DNA of 64,000 bases from CAKZNE01 sp964485405 (GCA_964485405.1 CAZAJG010000012.1:30996-94995), one strand, 5' to 3'; counted from the stretch's first letter, positions 25,567 to 34,857 are shown. The notes: a model not told the origin generated them from the letters alone. Made by a program: numbers and translations.

Positions 25567-26615
25567 TGTATGAATTAGATCATCCATATTACTTCTATCT
25601 CCTACTTGCACTGCCCATTGTTCTGCTATTCTATTTCACTATGGTGGTTTGGAAAAGAAGAGCACGAAAAGCCTTTGGTGATGCAGAGCTGCTCAAACAA
25701 CTCGCTCCTGAAAAGAGTAATAATAAACCTCTTATCCGGCTAATTCTTTCCCTTCTCATCTTAGCACTTTTGGCAATAGGCTTAGTGAACCCTAAAGTGG
25801 GAACAAGTCTTCAAAAAGTAAAAAGAGAAGGAGTAGATATCGTTTTCGCTCTGGATATCAGCAAGAGTATGTTGGCGGAAGATATTCAACCCAACCGACT
25901 GGCTAAAGCCAAGCAACTTATATCACGTACGCTGGATGAACTGGTAAGCGACCGGGTGGGAATTATCATTTATGCCGGCCAAGCGTATCCACAACTTCCT
26001 ATTACCACCGATTACGGTGCAGCTCGTTTGTTTTTAAAATCTATTGATACGGATATTATCCCTTCACAGGGCACGGCCATAGCTGAAGCCATTGATCTCT
26101 CTACCGATTATTTTGATGATGTAAACCAGAAAAACAGAGTACTCATATTATTGAGCGATGGAGAAGATCATGAAGAAGGCTACACCGAGGCTGTAGAACG
26201 TGCTCAAGAAAATGGCATTTCCATCTTTACCATTGGCATAGGAACCAAGCAAGGAGCGCCTATCCCATCCATCAACTCTAAAGGATATCGCAGTGGTTAC
26301 AAAAGAGATAAAGCTGGAGAAGTAGTGGTTTCTCAACTCCAAGATGAAGTACTCCGAAATATAGCCGAACTAGGAGGTGGTCAGTATTTGAATGGTATAG
26401 ACACGAAACAGGTTGTAGACTTCTTAATGGAGTCCATCCAGGATATGGAAAAGAAAGAATTTGAAACTCAAATTTTTTCTGATTACGAAGATCAGTTTCA
26501 GTGGTTTTTAGGATTTGCTCTTATTCTTTTGGTTGTTGATATATTTATCCTGGAAAGAAAAACACAATGGTTTAAAAAACTAAACTTGTTTGAAAATGAA
26601 GAAGATAATCGCTAA
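25566..26615 (+). CDS. batB: BatB, VWA domain membrane protein
   Basis: 349 residues, a paralogue of BatA with the same layout: helices near 10-28 and 58-75, VWA with MIDAS DISKSM and LLSDGEDHEEG, and a C-terminal transmembrane helix (about 310-328). It overlaps batA at its 5' end and batC at its 3' end. Confidence 0.92.
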   Translation: MYELDHPYYFYLLLALPIVLLFYFTMVVWKRRARKAFGDAELLKQLAPEKSNNKPLIRLILSLLILALLAIGLVNPKVGTSLQKVKREGVDIVFALDISKSMLAEDIQPNRLAKAKQLISRTLDELVSDRVGIIIYAGQAYPQLPITTDYGAARLFLKSIDTDIIPSQGTAIAEAIDLSTDYFDDVNQKNRVLILLSDGEDHEEGYTEAVERAQENGISIFTIGIGTKQGAPIPSINSKGYRSGYKRDKAGEVVVSQLQDEVLRNIAELGGGQYLNGIDTKQVVDFLMESIQDMEKKEFETQIFSDYEDQFQWFLGFALILLVVDIFILERKTQWFKKLNLFENEEDNR

Positions 26616-27387
26616 CCTTTTAATGTTGTTTATTTCTTTAGCCGCTTACGGTCAGAAGAAATATGGTGAGGTTGTAAAAGAAGGGAATGAAGCCTATGCT
26701 GCTGGAAAGTATAGTGAAGCCGAAGTGGCTTATAAAAAATCCATTGAGGCAAATGAAAAACCCATAGAAGGAACCTACAATTTGGGGAACTCGTTGTACA
26801 AACAAGATCGATTTGAGGAAGCAGAAGCCCACTATCAAAAAGCTTTAAATCTCGCTCAAAACGATAAAACCAAAGCTGAAGCCTACCACAATCTCGGAAA
26901 TACTTATTTAAAACAAGAGAAATTAAAAGAAGCTATAAACGCCTACAAAGATGCTTTAAAGCTCAACCCAAAAGACGGGCAAACTCGATATAACCTAGCC
27001 AAATCCATTCAAGAAAAGAAAAAACAAGAGCAACAACAACAACAGGATAAGGATCAGAAAAAAGACGACAAACAGGACAAGAAAGATCAAAAAGACCAAC
27101 AGGATAAGAATAAAGATAAGCAGGACAAGGACCAAGATTCTAAAAAAGATAAAGACGAGAAAGACGATAAGGGAAAGGAGGATCAGGACAAAAAAGATTC
27201 GAATAAGCCTGAGAAAAATAATGAGCAGGGGAAAAATAAAAATGCTCAACCTCAAAAAGGAGAGATTTCAAGAGAGGATGCCGAACGTTTGCTCCAGGCC
27301 TTATCTCGGAAAGAACAAGAGCTTCAGAAAAAAATGAATCAGAAGAAAATTAAAACTCAACCTATAACCACCGAAAAAGATTGGTAA
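26596..27387 (+). CDS. batC: BatC, TPR protein with charged low-complexity tail
   Basis: 263 residues from ATG 26596; a TTG two codons earlier is less likely because the signal peptide MKKIIANLLMLFISLAAYG starts at the ATG. Three TPR units lie at about 25-140 (YNLGNSLYKQDRFEEAEAHYQKAL, AYHNLGNTYLKQEKLKEAINAYKDAL). A stretch of about 75 residues made almost only of K, D, Q, N and E follows. The end contains SREDAERLLQAL, a conserved BatC tail. It is periplasmic, probably binding other Bat proteins. The start lies 20 nt inside batB. Confidence 0.88.
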   Translation: MKKIIANLLMLFISLAAYGQKKYGEVVKEGNEAYAAGKYSEAEVAYKKSIEANEKPIEGTYNLGNSLYKQDRFEEAEAHYQKALNLAQNDKTKAEAYHNLGNTYLKQEKLKEAINAYKDALKLNPKDGQTRYNLAKSIQEKKKQEQQQQQDKDQKKDDKQDKKDQKDQQDKNKDKQDKDQDSKKDKDEKDDKGKEDQDKKDSNKPEKNNEQGKNKNAQPQKGEISREDAERLLQALSRKEQELQKKMNQKKIKTQPITTEKDW

Positions 27388-27389
27388 GC

Positions 27390-29162
27390 ATGAAAAAAAC
27401 AATCTGGTTTATAGGGTTTTTTCTCTTATCAAGCGTATGCTCCTTTGCTCAGGTATCCTTTACAGCGAAGGCAAATCGCTATAAGGTTGGCAAAAATGAG
27501 CAGTTTACAGTTGAGTTTAAGATCAATGACTCCGGTAGGCAGTTTAAAGCTCCAGATTTTGGTGGACTCAGGGTATCCAGCGGTCCAAATCAATCCTCTA
27601 CCAGCTACATTGATAATTATGGAATGCGCCAAAACTTAAGTTTTAGCTATGTGCTTAGTGGGAGTAAGCCTGGAAAATACACCATAGGTTCAGCGAGCAT
27701 CAACGTAGAAGGTAAAACTTATAAAACGGAACCCATTACTATTGAGGTGACAGAAAAGTCTAGTCGCCCAAATAACCCTAACGATCCCTACAGCGTAGCT
27801 GCAAGTTCTGCCTTTATGAAAGTACGGGTGAATAAGTCTACTGCTTATCAAGGAGAACCTATTATTGCTTCTTATAAGCTTTATTACAGTGTTAATATTG
27901 GTGGTTATGAAGTTTTAGAACGCCCTTCCTATACAGGCTTCTACCAAGAAAATATTGAGCTTAAACCCCGAAATGGCTCTTCCGAGCGTTATGGAGATAA
28001 GAGCTATCAAACCGGTATCATAGAACAGCTTCTCTTGATTCCTCAAAAAAGTGGCCAAATCAAACCTGGTAACTTGGAAGTAAGAATACCGACTTCTGTT
28101 CCTACCAACAGACGTGATATTTTTGGAAGAAGAATGACGCAAAAGGTAAATCAAACGTCAGAAGCTTCTTTCCCCACTTTAAATATTAAGCCACTACCTG
28201 AAAAAGGAAAACCAAGCAGCTTTGATGGTGCGGTGGGTAACTTTGATATGGACGTAAGCTTAAGTAGGGAACAAGTAAATGCAAATGAATCCGTAACCTT
28301 AAAAATAAAGCTGAGCGGAAAGGGAAATATCAAACTTGTAGAAAGTCCAAAACCAGAAATTCCTTCTGCCTTTGAAGTATACGATCCTAAATTTACAGAA
28401 AGGGTTGATGTAAGTGCAGCCGGTATGAACGGTAGTAAAACTTATGAGTATCTCCTTATTCCTCGTTACAATGGGACTTACAAAATAGCCCCCATCAGTT
28501 TTAGTTATTTTGATCCAAAAAAAGAAGAGTACAAAACCATTACATCCGAAGCTTTTGAAATTGAAGTTATTGGTGGAGCAGCCAACCCAGGAAGTATAAC
28601 CAATACAGGAGGCAACCCTACAGCCAGTAAAGAGAGTGTGAGTTTAATCGGAAACGATATACTTTACATAAAAACCAAGGCAGATAGCTTTACTGAAAAA
28701 GGAAGTCGTTTCTTTAAAACTACCTCTTTCTATGCCTTGCTTACCACACTTTTAATTTTGCCGTTGGGCATGATTGGCTTTTCATTGGTTAGCAAAAATC
28801 GGAATACGGACACGAAAAAAGTGAAACAAGGTAAAGCCGGTAAAGTAGCACGTAAACATCTTGCGGAAGCGCAAAAGATGCTAGAATCGAATGCAAATGA
28901 TGCATTTTACCTGGCTCTATCTTCTGCTATTTGGGGCTATTTTTCAGATAAACTGAGTATTCCTCAAAGTAAAATCAGTAAAGACAATATTGTAGAGGCA
29001 CTAAAATCTAAACAGGTGGAACAATCGTTAATCGACCAAGCTTTGGATCTGATGAATCGGGCCGAAATGGCGAGGTTTGCCATTGCTGGCGAGTCAAGCA
29101 CTACGCAGGATTATGAAGAAACCGTAACTGTTATAACCGAAATTGAAAAGCAAATAGGATGA
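27390..29162 (+). CDS. batD: BatD, large periplasmic beta-domain membrane protein
   Basis: 590 residues from ATG 27390, two bases after the batC stop; a TTG at 27381 would overlap batC and delay the signal peptide (MKKTIWFIGFFLLSSVCSFAQ). There are tandem Ig-like beta domains with the BatD signature GRQFKAPDFGGLRVSSGPNQ and DGAVGNFDMDVSLSREQVNANESVTLKIKLSG. One transmembrane helix is near 450-470, then a cytoplasmic helical tail with AFYLALSSAIWGYFSDKL. It overlaps batE by ATGA. Confidence 0.93.
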   Translation: MKKTIWFIGFFLLSSVCSFAQVSFTAKANRYKVGKNEQFTVEFKINDSGRQFKAPDFGGLRVSSGPNQSSTSYIDNYGMRQNLSFSYVLSGSKPGKYTIGSASINVEGKTYKTEPITIEVTEKSSRPNNPNDPYSVAASSAFMKVRVNKSTAYQGEPIIASYKLYYSVNIGGYEVLERPSYTGFYQENIELKPRNGSSERYGDKSYQTGIIEQLLLIPQKSGQIKPGNLEVRIPTSVPTNRRDIFGRRMTQKVNQTSEASFPTLNIKPLPEKGKPSSFDGAVGNFDMDVSLSREQVNANESVTLKIKLSGKGNIKLVESPKPEIPSAFEVYDPKFTERVDVSAAGMNGSKTYEYLLIPRYNGTYKIAPISFSYFDPKKEEYKTITSEAFEIEVIGGAANPGSITNTGGNPTASKESVSLIGNDILYIKTKADSFTEKGSRFFKTTSFYALLTTLLILPLGMIGFSLVSKNRNTDTKKVKQGKAGKVARKHLAEAQKMLESNANDAFYLALSSAIWGYFSDKLSIPQSKISKDNIVEALKSKQVEQSLIDQALDLMNRAEMARFAIAGESSTTQDYEETVTVITEIEKQIG

Positions 29163-29902
29163 AAAAGTTCTTTTACACCCTGCTAATCGGTTTAAGCCTT
29201 TTTGGGCAGTCAAAAGGTCAATCCGAACTTTTTGAGCAAGCCAATGCCGCTTACGATGCCGCTGAGTATGACAAAGCTATTGACTTATACGACAGCATCG
29301 TTCAGCAAGGTTTTGAAAATGTGGCAACCTACTACAACCTAGGTAACGCTTATTACAAGAAAGGCGAGCTAGGCGCTTCTATTCTCTATTATGAAAAAGC
29401 CGCTCAACTTAGCCCTAGAGATGTAGATATTCAAAACAACCTAAAAGTAGCGCGTAAATCGGTTATTGATAAGTTTGAAGTAGTGCCTCAACCCCTCGTA
29501 AAAACCGCGTATCTAGGCCTAGTAAGGTGGTTTCAGCCAGATACATGGGGCTGGATCAGTCTTTTCTTTTTTGTTGTTTTGGTGTTGGGCTGTTACTTTT
29601 ATCTCTTTACCTCTATGCGTAAAGCCGGTTTTTCTATTGCTTTAGTAGGTTTAATTATTGGTCTTGCGAGTTTATCTCTTGCCTATGCACATACCTCTTA
29701 TCTAGAGAAAAATGTTCCTGCTATAATCATGGCTACCAGTAGTTATGTAAAAAGTGCACCCAGCGAAGGAGCTGAAGATGCTTTCATATTACACGAAGGA
29801 ACTAAGGCAATTTTACTGGATGAATTAGACGATTGGAGTAAAATCAAGCTTATTGACGGAAAAATTGGTTGGATTCCATCCGAAGACCTACGTAAGATTT
29901 AA
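29159..29902 (+). CDS. batE: BatE, TPR and SH3-like membrane protein
   Basis: 247 residues: signal peptide, two TPR units (about 22-95, ATYYNLGNAYYKKGELGASILYYEKA), two transmembrane helices (about 137-156 and 162-180), and an SH3-like domain (about 190-247, with SYVKSAPSEGAEDAFILHEGT and GWIPSEDLRKI). It is the last gene of the Bat operon, converging with the deaminase gene 5 nt away. Confidence 0.9.
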   Translation: MKKFFYTLLIGLSLFGQSKGQSELFEQANAAYDAAEYDKAIDLYDSIVQQGFENVATYYNLGNAYYKKGELGASILYYEKAAQLSPRDVDIQNNLKVARKSVIDKFEVVPQPLVKTAYLGLVRWFQPDTWGWISLFFFVVLVLGCYFYLFTSMRKAGFSIALVGLIIGLASLSLAYAHTSYLEKNVPAIIMATSSYVKSAPSEGAEDAFILHEGTKAILLDELDDWSKIKLIDGKIGWIPSEDLRKI

Positions 29903-29907
29903 AAGGC

Positions 29908-30348
29908 TTACTCTTCCCCTATGTCTTCATTCCACTCTTGTGGATTGGCAGCAATAAAATCATCCATTAGTCTTTTGCATTCTGGATTGTCTACCACCTC
30001 TATTTCTATTCCGCGCGATTTAAGTAGCTCCTCCTCGCCCATAAAGGTTCTGTTTTCACCTATCACTACTTTAGGAATACCATAAAGCATAATAGCTCCG
30101 CTACACATAGAACAAGGGGACAAAGTGGTGTAGATCACAGATTCTTTATAAACCTTAGCTGGCAATCTTCCTGCATTCTCTAAGGCATCCATTTCTCCAT
30201 GTAACACAGCACTTCCATTTTGCATTCTACGATTGTGTCCTCGGCCAATAATTTTGCCTTTATGCACCAAAACTGAACCAATGGGGATACCTCCTTCTTC
30301 TAAACCCTTTTGTGCTTCTCGTATTGCCTCTCGTAAAAAAGTATCCAT
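29908..30348 (-). CDS. Cytosine deaminase of the yeast Fcy1 type
   Basis: 146 residues in a CDA-fold deaminase with zinc ligands HGEMDALEN (His and catalytic Glu) and TLSPCSMCSGA (two Cys). From memory the sequence tracks the Saccharomyces Fcy1 protein nearly end to end: EGGIPIGSVLV, GRGHNRRMQNGSAVLHGE, LENAGRLPAKVYK, YTTLSPCSMC, MYGIPKVVIGEN, and a C-terminus PQEWNEDIGEE close to the yeast ending. This differs from tRNA-adenosine deaminases and guanine deaminases. Likely reaction: cytosine to uracil, pyrimidine salvage; close bacterial relatives are often annotated only as nucleoside deaminase. It forms a leftward pair with the SdpI-family gene (2-nt gap). Confidence 0.85.
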   Translation of the reverse strand: MDTFLREAIREAQKGLEEGGIPIGSVLVHKGKIIGRGHNRRMQNGSAVLHGEMDALENAGRLPAKVYKESVIYTTLSPCSMCSGAIMLYGIPKVVIGENRTFMGEEELLKSRGIEIEVVDNPECKRLMDDFIAANPQEWNEDIGEE

Positions 30349-30350
30349 CT

Positions 30351-30710
30351 TTATTCCAGTTTTTTCAGTTTAGATTCCGTTTGAAATATTGGTATTGCAA
30401 GGGAAATCAACATCCAGAGTATAGCCAAACCAGATTCCGCTATTTCCGAAAGGTTTATCCAAAGACCCAGAATGGAACTTACAGAAAGTAGGGTACTCCA
30501 CACTAACATTCTTCTAGCTCCATACTCCTGAGCAAATGCCCAATGCTTTTCGGATTGCATAGATTTTTGAGTGCGGTATCCGTACAGCGAGTTAATTTGT
30601 TTCGCTGGGTATTTGAGCATAATTAAACAAACAATAAGAATAGAGAGTCCACTCAAAAGGCTTATCAGAAAAAAAGGATCTTCAAAAAGAGCGCCCACGC
30701 TTAAAACCAT
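30351..30710 (-). CDS. SdpI family membrane protein
   Basis: 119 residues with three or four hydrophobic helices. The family motif is INSLYGYRTQKSMQSEKHWAFAQEYG, placed after the first helix. SdpI proteins include the Bacillus immunity protein to the SdpC toxin, but most members, including short ones like this, have unknown roles. It lies directly upstream of the deaminase gene. Confidence 0.8.
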   Translation of the reverse strand: MVLSVGALFEDPFFLISLLSGLSILIVCLIMLKYPAKQINSLYGYRTQKSMQSEKHWAFAQEYGARRMLVWSTLLSVSSILGLWINLSEIAESGLAILWMLISLAIPIFQTESKLKKLE

Positions 30711-30882
30711 AACTTGCTGTTAGATGAGAAAATGAAGGTACATAAAGTTGGGATAGATAAACCTTAAGCCCCCATTTTTAGGTGTTAAAATGTAAGCCAG
30801 GTGTCCTTAAAAGCCATTCAGAATATTGATTTTTAACAGAATAAAACTATCTTATAAAGAATAACGGATAAAACAACATATC

Positions 30883-31353
30883 ATGATAAAGAGCTTTCAA
30901 GGTGCTCGCACCAAACAAACCAAAAACCTCTCCGCAGAATCCCTAAAGGTTTCTGATTTTATGACTACCAAGCTGGTTAGCTTTAAAGAAGAAGACACCA
31001 TATTTGACGTTATTACAAAACTGCTGAAGCATAATATTTCTGGTGGTCCGGTTCTATGTGAAGATGCAAAACTAATCGGAGTAATCTCCGAAGGAGACTG
31101 CCTAAAAGAGGTGGTAAAAGGTAAGTACTTAAATATGCCTAATATTTCCGGTACGGTAAAGGATTATATGACGGTGAATGTGATTTCCATACATCCCGAC
31201 ACCAGTATATTTGAAGCTGCTCAAAAGTTTCTAGAGCTTAAGATTAGACGATTTCCTGTAGTTAAGGAAGGTAAATTGGTAGGTCAGATAAGCCAAAGAG
31301 ATATAATGAATGCTATGGCTCAACTTAAAAGTGCTACTTGGGAAGCGAGTTAG
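30883..31353 (+). CDS. Tandem CBS domain protein
   Basis: 156 residues, cytoplasmic. Two CBS domains: about 24-82 (DFMTTKLVSFKEEDTIFDVI ... LIGVISEGDCL) and about 92-150 (DYMTVNVISIHPDTSIFEAA ... LVGQISQRDIM). They would pair into a Bateman module that binds adenine nucleotides. No fused catalytic domain is present and the partner is unknown. Its 3' end overlaps that of the convergent hydrolase gene by 20 nt. The 172-nt upstream gap is shared with the divergent SdpI gene. Confidence 0.9.
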   Translation: MIKSFQGARTKQTKNLSAESLKVSDFMTTKLVSFKEEDTIFDVITKLLKHNISGGPVLCEDAKLIGVISEGDCLKEVVKGKYLNMPNISGTVKDYMTVNVISIHPDTSIFEAAQKFLELKIRRFPVVKEGKLVGQISQRDIMNAMAQLKSATWEAS

Positions 31354-31888
31354 AATTACTCGACACCCGCAGCTGTTGCAACCATTCTAAGCCTTGTTCC
31401 CATTTACCAAAACCGGAAATGGGTTCAATATGACCTGCGTTGGGCAATAATTTGAATTCACTCCCCCATTGATTGGCAAAATACTCCGCTCTTTTGGGGT
31501 TTACTACATGATCATTTTCGCTGGCTACAACCATACTCGGAAATGGTAATTTACATAAAGGCATCGGTGAGAATCCTTGAATATATTCCGGAAAATCAGA
31601 AGGGTCAGGATCACTCGGAGCAACCAAAAAAGCGGCTTTAATAGGTTTTTGATACGTACACCACCAATGGAGGATGCTTGCACAGCCAATGCTATGACCA
31701 ACCAACACAAAATCTTCTGTATCAGAATCTTGTAAAAAATCCTCAATTTGCGTAACCCAAGATTTTCGCTCTGGTTGATCCCAATTCTGTTGATTTACCC
31801 GAACAAATTGCTCTGGAAACTGCCTTTCCCACTCACTCTGCCAATGCGCTTTATTTGAATTGTGTAAACCTGGAATATTAACGTTCAT
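31334..31888 (-). CDS. RBBP9/YdeN-type alpha/beta serine hydrolase
   Basis: 184 residues, the size of the family. The N-terminus IPGLHNSNKAHWQSEWE, the nucleophile elbow LVGHSIGC (catalytic Ser), the acid-turn ASENDHVVNP (Asp) and NAGHIEPISGFG (catalytic His) complete the triad. The small-molecule or peptide substrate is unknown. It lies 11 nt downstream of the DnaJ gene on the same strand. Confidence 0.88.
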   Translation of the reverse strand: MNVNIPGLHNSNKAHWQSEWERQFPEQFVRVNQQNWDQPERKSWVTQIEDFLQDSDTEDFVLVGHSIGCASILHWWCTYQKPIKAAFLVAPSDPDPSDFPEYIQGFSPMPLCKLPFPSMVVASENDHVVNPKRAEYFANQWGSEFKLLPNAGHIEPISGFGKWEQGLEWLQQLRVSSNSNSLPK

Positions 31889-31899
31889 GAGCGGAATAT

Positions 31900-32973
31900 T
31901 TATTCTAACGATCTAGAGAATTGATATGATTTTACTACTCGTATACCAAGGAGCCCATCTTCTATCTTGTAACTTATCCTATTCGCTTTCTCAACACTTT
32001 TATAGTTAAAGAAAAAACGCACGCCTGGATAGTCATCGTATTTACCTTCTTCCAGTCGAATAAAGCTACTGTTGCTTTTCCCACTTCCATCAAGGTTACC
32101 ATCAGATATCCGATAATGGTTAAAAGCGTATGTCTCCACCACAGGATCAGAAGAAAGCATGAAGTTAATAAGAAGTAAGCCGCTCCATATGGATGGAAAA
32201 ACCACAAAGGCATATAGATACTTACTCAACTGATTCCACTCCTTTCTTTTTAGAGCAAGCACAAACCCGATGAAAGATGTGCTTATTAACGCTCCCAGCA
32301 ATATGGGTAAAGGCAATAGCGTATTTAGCCCCACTTTAAAGAAAATAAACAAATGCAAAAGCACCCCACCAAACAACCAGATTATTCGCGCACCTATTAA
32401 ATGGCTTATCATTTTCGGCACCTCTTTAAATTCAATATCCGAACGGTTTTGAATGGTTGGTCCCCAAAAACCAACCGATACGAAGACAAAAAAACAGGCC
32501 ATTCCAAAACCTACCCATTTATTTAAGGTATACCCGAGTATAGGCACACCAATTAAAATAAGCCAGGATAATACATAGAATAAAACATCTGTGAGATCGT
32601 AAAAGGCACTAGCGGTTTTATACGCCTCTGTTTTCTTATACTCTTCGTACTTCATCTTTGCGTACGCTCTGGCTCTAGCCTGGGCTTTGGCTCGCTCTTC
32701 TCGTTTCCACTCCTCGTAGGTTTTTTGTGGTCTTCTTTTTTGAGCTCTTGTTCTTCTTCTGCGAGATGAAATAGAGGAGCCGCTTATTTTTCCTTTACGT
32801 AGGGCTTCTAAATATTCATAGGCTTCATTGATTAGCACAAACTGTTCATGCGCATCAGCAGCCTTGTTAATATCCGGGTGGAACTTCTTCGCCTTTTTCC
32901 GGTAGGCCTTTTTTATTTGATCTAGTGAGGCTTTTTTACTTACTCCTAATACTTCGTAATACTGGGACGACAT
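31900..32973 (-). CDS. J-domain membrane protein
   Basis: 357 residues. There is a classical J domain at residues 1-65 (MSSQYYEVLGVSKKAS ... FHPDIN, with intact HPD), a basic Arg/Lys-rich linker (about 70-115), then four or five transmembrane helices (about 125-270) and a C-terminal soluble piece. It lacks the zinc-finger and C-terminal domains of DnaJ proper, so it probably recruits DnaK to a membrane site. The helices look unlike any family I recognise. Confidence 0.85.
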   Translation of the reverse strand: MSSQYYEVLGVSKKASLDQIKKAYRKKAKKFHPDINKAADAHEQFVLINEAYEYLEALRKGKISGSSISSRRRRTRAQKRRPQKTYEEWKREERAKAQARARAYAKMKYEEYKKTEAYKTASAFYDLTDVLFYVLSWLILIGVPILGYTLNKWVGFGMACFFVFVSVGFWGPTIQNRSDIEFKEVPKMISHLIGARIIWLFGGVLLHLFIFFKVGLNTLLPLPILLGALISTSFIGFVLALKRKEWNQLSKYLYAFVVFPSIWSGLLLINFMLSSDPVVETYAFNHYRISDGNLDGSGKSNSSFIRLEEGKYDDYPGVRFFFNYKSVEKANRISYKIEDGLLGIRVVKSYQFSRSLE

Positions 32974-33055
32974 GAGTCGAGTATAAATTAAATTCCTAAG
33001 GTTTGAGCCTCAAAATTAGAATAAACTAATTTAGCTCCTACCAAATCACAATTTC

Positions 33056-34192
33056 ATGAAAACTCTCTTTAATGCTAGCTATTTGCTGGCCTCTTTTCTT
33101 GTTCTGCTCAGCTGTGAGCAGAATTCACCAAGCACAAATACACAAGAACCCCCAACTGCAGTCTCCGATGAATTGCTTTATAGCTTTGTTTTTGTTGGCT
33201 GCAATCGAATCGATTGGAAAGACACACTGCATAAAGGCACCAATGCCTCTACCGCAAATCTTCCTGAGCTAAAAAGAACATTTAATGAAGTAAGCCAATT
33301 AGAGCCCAGGCCCGACTTTTTCTTTTTTCTTGGCGATCTTGTTTTAGGCTTAAATGCCGACACCACTATTCTAAAAAGTCAGCTCAACAATTGGGTGAAT
33401 CAATATCAAGACTCTTCCTTTTCTGACATACCCAATTCAGATATTCAAATGGTTGCCGTACCCGGAAATCACGAAATGCTGTATTACGACCAAAACGTAA
33501 ATGGTGAGCTTCCTTTTAAGCCTGCGCTCAATATATGGCAGCAGTATATGAGCACCTTTGCTCCTAATCTTACGCTTAACCGTGTTGGTGGTGCAGACAG
33601 TTTGGAAAACTTGCAAACCTATTCTTTCAGTCATCTGAATACTCATTTTATAATGATGAATACAGACACCTACAACTCAGACAGTTTACTAGGACAAGTT
33701 CCTGCCAATTGGATAAAACAAGATATTGAAAGTGCTAGAGCAGATACCAATATTCACCATATCTTCTTGATGGGACACAAACCTGCTTGGGTGGATGAAC
33801 CGAGAGGTAAACCAGGTAAAACAATAGACACTGCTCAGGTGACCATCTTATGGAATGCTATGGAAGAAAATCAAGTGGAAGCAATGCTATCCGCTCATAG
33901 CCATCAATACTACAGAGAGCAACCTAATGATTTATCCTATCAGATTATAGCGGGAAATGCAGGCAGCCCATATGTGAAACATTTAGATCCATCCCATCAG
34001 TTTTTTGGCTACACTCATGTAAGCGTTTTTCAAAGCGGTAAAATTATTCTCAAAAGTATGGGTAGAGAAATTCCAGGCACTGAATACCTAGAATCTATTC
34101 CCGATAGTGTAAAAACTGTTGTAAAAGACTCAATCGATATAAGTTGGGGCACTACTACTCCAGCATGGAGTTCAGGCAGAACCCAAAAATAA
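33056..34192 (+). CDS. Calcineurin-like metallophosphoesterase lipoprotein
   Basis: 378 residues with a lipobox at Cys20 (LLSCEQNS). Metallophosphoesterase motifs appear in order: VGCNRIDWKD, FFFLGDLVLG, VPGNHEMLY, FLMGHKPAW and LSAHSHQYYR, giving the usual two-metal site. It resembles surface purple-acid-phosphatase/phosphodiesterase-like lipoproteins. Substrate unknown. Single gene. Confidence 0.87.
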   Translation: MKTLFNASYLLASFLVLLSCEQNSPSTNTQEPPTAVSDELLYSFVFVGCNRIDWKDTLHKGTNASTANLPELKRTFNEVSQLEPRPDFFFFLGDLVLGLNADTTILKSQLNNWVNQYQDSSFSDIPNSDIQMVAVPGNHEMLYYDQNVNGELPFKPALNIWQQYMSTFAPNLTLNRVGGADSLENLQTYSFSHLNTHFIMMNTDTYNSDSLLGQVPANWIKQDIESARADTNIHHIFLMGHKPAWVDEPRGKPGKTIDTAQVTILWNAMEENQVEAMLSAHSHQYYREQPNDLSYQIIAGNAGSPYVKHLDPSHQFFGYTHVSVFQSGKIILKSMGREIPGTEYLESIPDSVKTVVKDSIDISWGTTTPAWSSGRTQK

Positions 34193-34253
34193 AGTGCTAA
34201 ATTTCAAGCATTTAATATATTTTTCTAAAAAAATCCCGCTCGCTCTTCCAACT

Positions 34254-34281
34254 TTTGTGTTAGCACCGCATCTTTATATTG
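34254..34281 (+). promoter_or_regulatory. Promoter of the sigma/anti-sigma operon
   Basis: TTTG at 34254-34257, a 17-nt spacer, then TATATTG at 34275-34281. This is close to the Bacteroidota housekeeping promoter (TTTG, about 19 nt, TAnnTTTG) and lies 34 nt before the TTG start codon. Confidence 0.5.
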
Positions 34282-34314
34282 TAAGCTTCAACGAAGCAGA
34301 ACTAGATTAATAGT

Positions 34315-34857
34315 TTGGAACAGGTAACCGTAAACGTGGAAAGTCTCATTCTTAAGTGCAAAGAAGGAGATGAAAAAGCACAATTCAGATTGTATCGGAA
34401 GTATTCCGGCTTACTGTACAATGCTGTAATACGTTTGGTAGCAAGCGAAGCTGACGCTGAAGATGTTTTACAAGAGAGTTTTATTAAAGCTTTTAGAAAC
34501 ATCCATAAGCTGGAAAACCCTAAAGCGTTGGCTGGCTGGTTAAAGCGAATTGCCATTAACGAAGCACTCAGCTTTTTGCGAAAGCATAAAGTTCGTTTTC
34601 AAACCTTAGAGGTAATAGATTCTATTGCAGAGGAAGAGGTGGATTGGACGAGTGTATCCATGGAAACCATCCATCATAAAATTAAAGAATTACCGGAAGG
34701 TTGCCGCGTAGTGTTCACTCTATTTCTCTTGGAAGACTATGGACACAAAGAAATTGCTGGCGTATTAAACATCAGTGAGTCTACCTCTAAAACGCAATAC
34801 AAAAGGGCAAAACAACTCTTACAACAAAGTTTAAGGATGCATTATGAAAGAGGATAA
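34315..34857 (+). CDS. ECF-type RNA polymerase sigma factor
   Basis: 180 residues from a TTG start at 34315; the family begins right there with a short leader before LILKCKEGDEKAQFRLYRKYSG. Region 2 has DAEDVLQESFIKAFRNIHKLENP. Region 4 has LPEGCRVVFTLFLLEDYGHKEIAGVLNISESTSKTQYKRAKQLL, a helix-turn-helix that reads the -35 box. Its 3' end overlaps the next gene by 14 nt, as is usual for a sigma with its anti-sigma. Confidence 0.92.
   Translation: MEQVTVNVESLILKCKEGDEKAQFRLYRKYSGLLYNAVIRLVASEADAEDVLQESFIKAFRNIHKLENPKALAGWLKRIAINEALSFLRKHKVRFQTLEVIDSIAEEEVDWTSVSMETIHHKIKELPEGCRVVFTLFLLEDYGHKEIAGVLNISESTSKTQYKRAKQLLQQSLRMHYERG

Noticed and set aside
26995..27255. Minus-strand ORF of 86 residues, almost pure Leu/Ile/Phe/Val, looking like a membrane peptide
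   Set aside because: It is the antisense of the Lys/Asp/Gln-rich tail of BatC; the repeated codons of that tail read as hydrophobic residues on the other strand.
30351..30710. SdpI-family protein considered as immunity to a secreted peptide toxin
   Set aside because: No SdpC-like toxin or regulator is nearby; it pairs with a deaminase gene, so the immunity role is unsupported.
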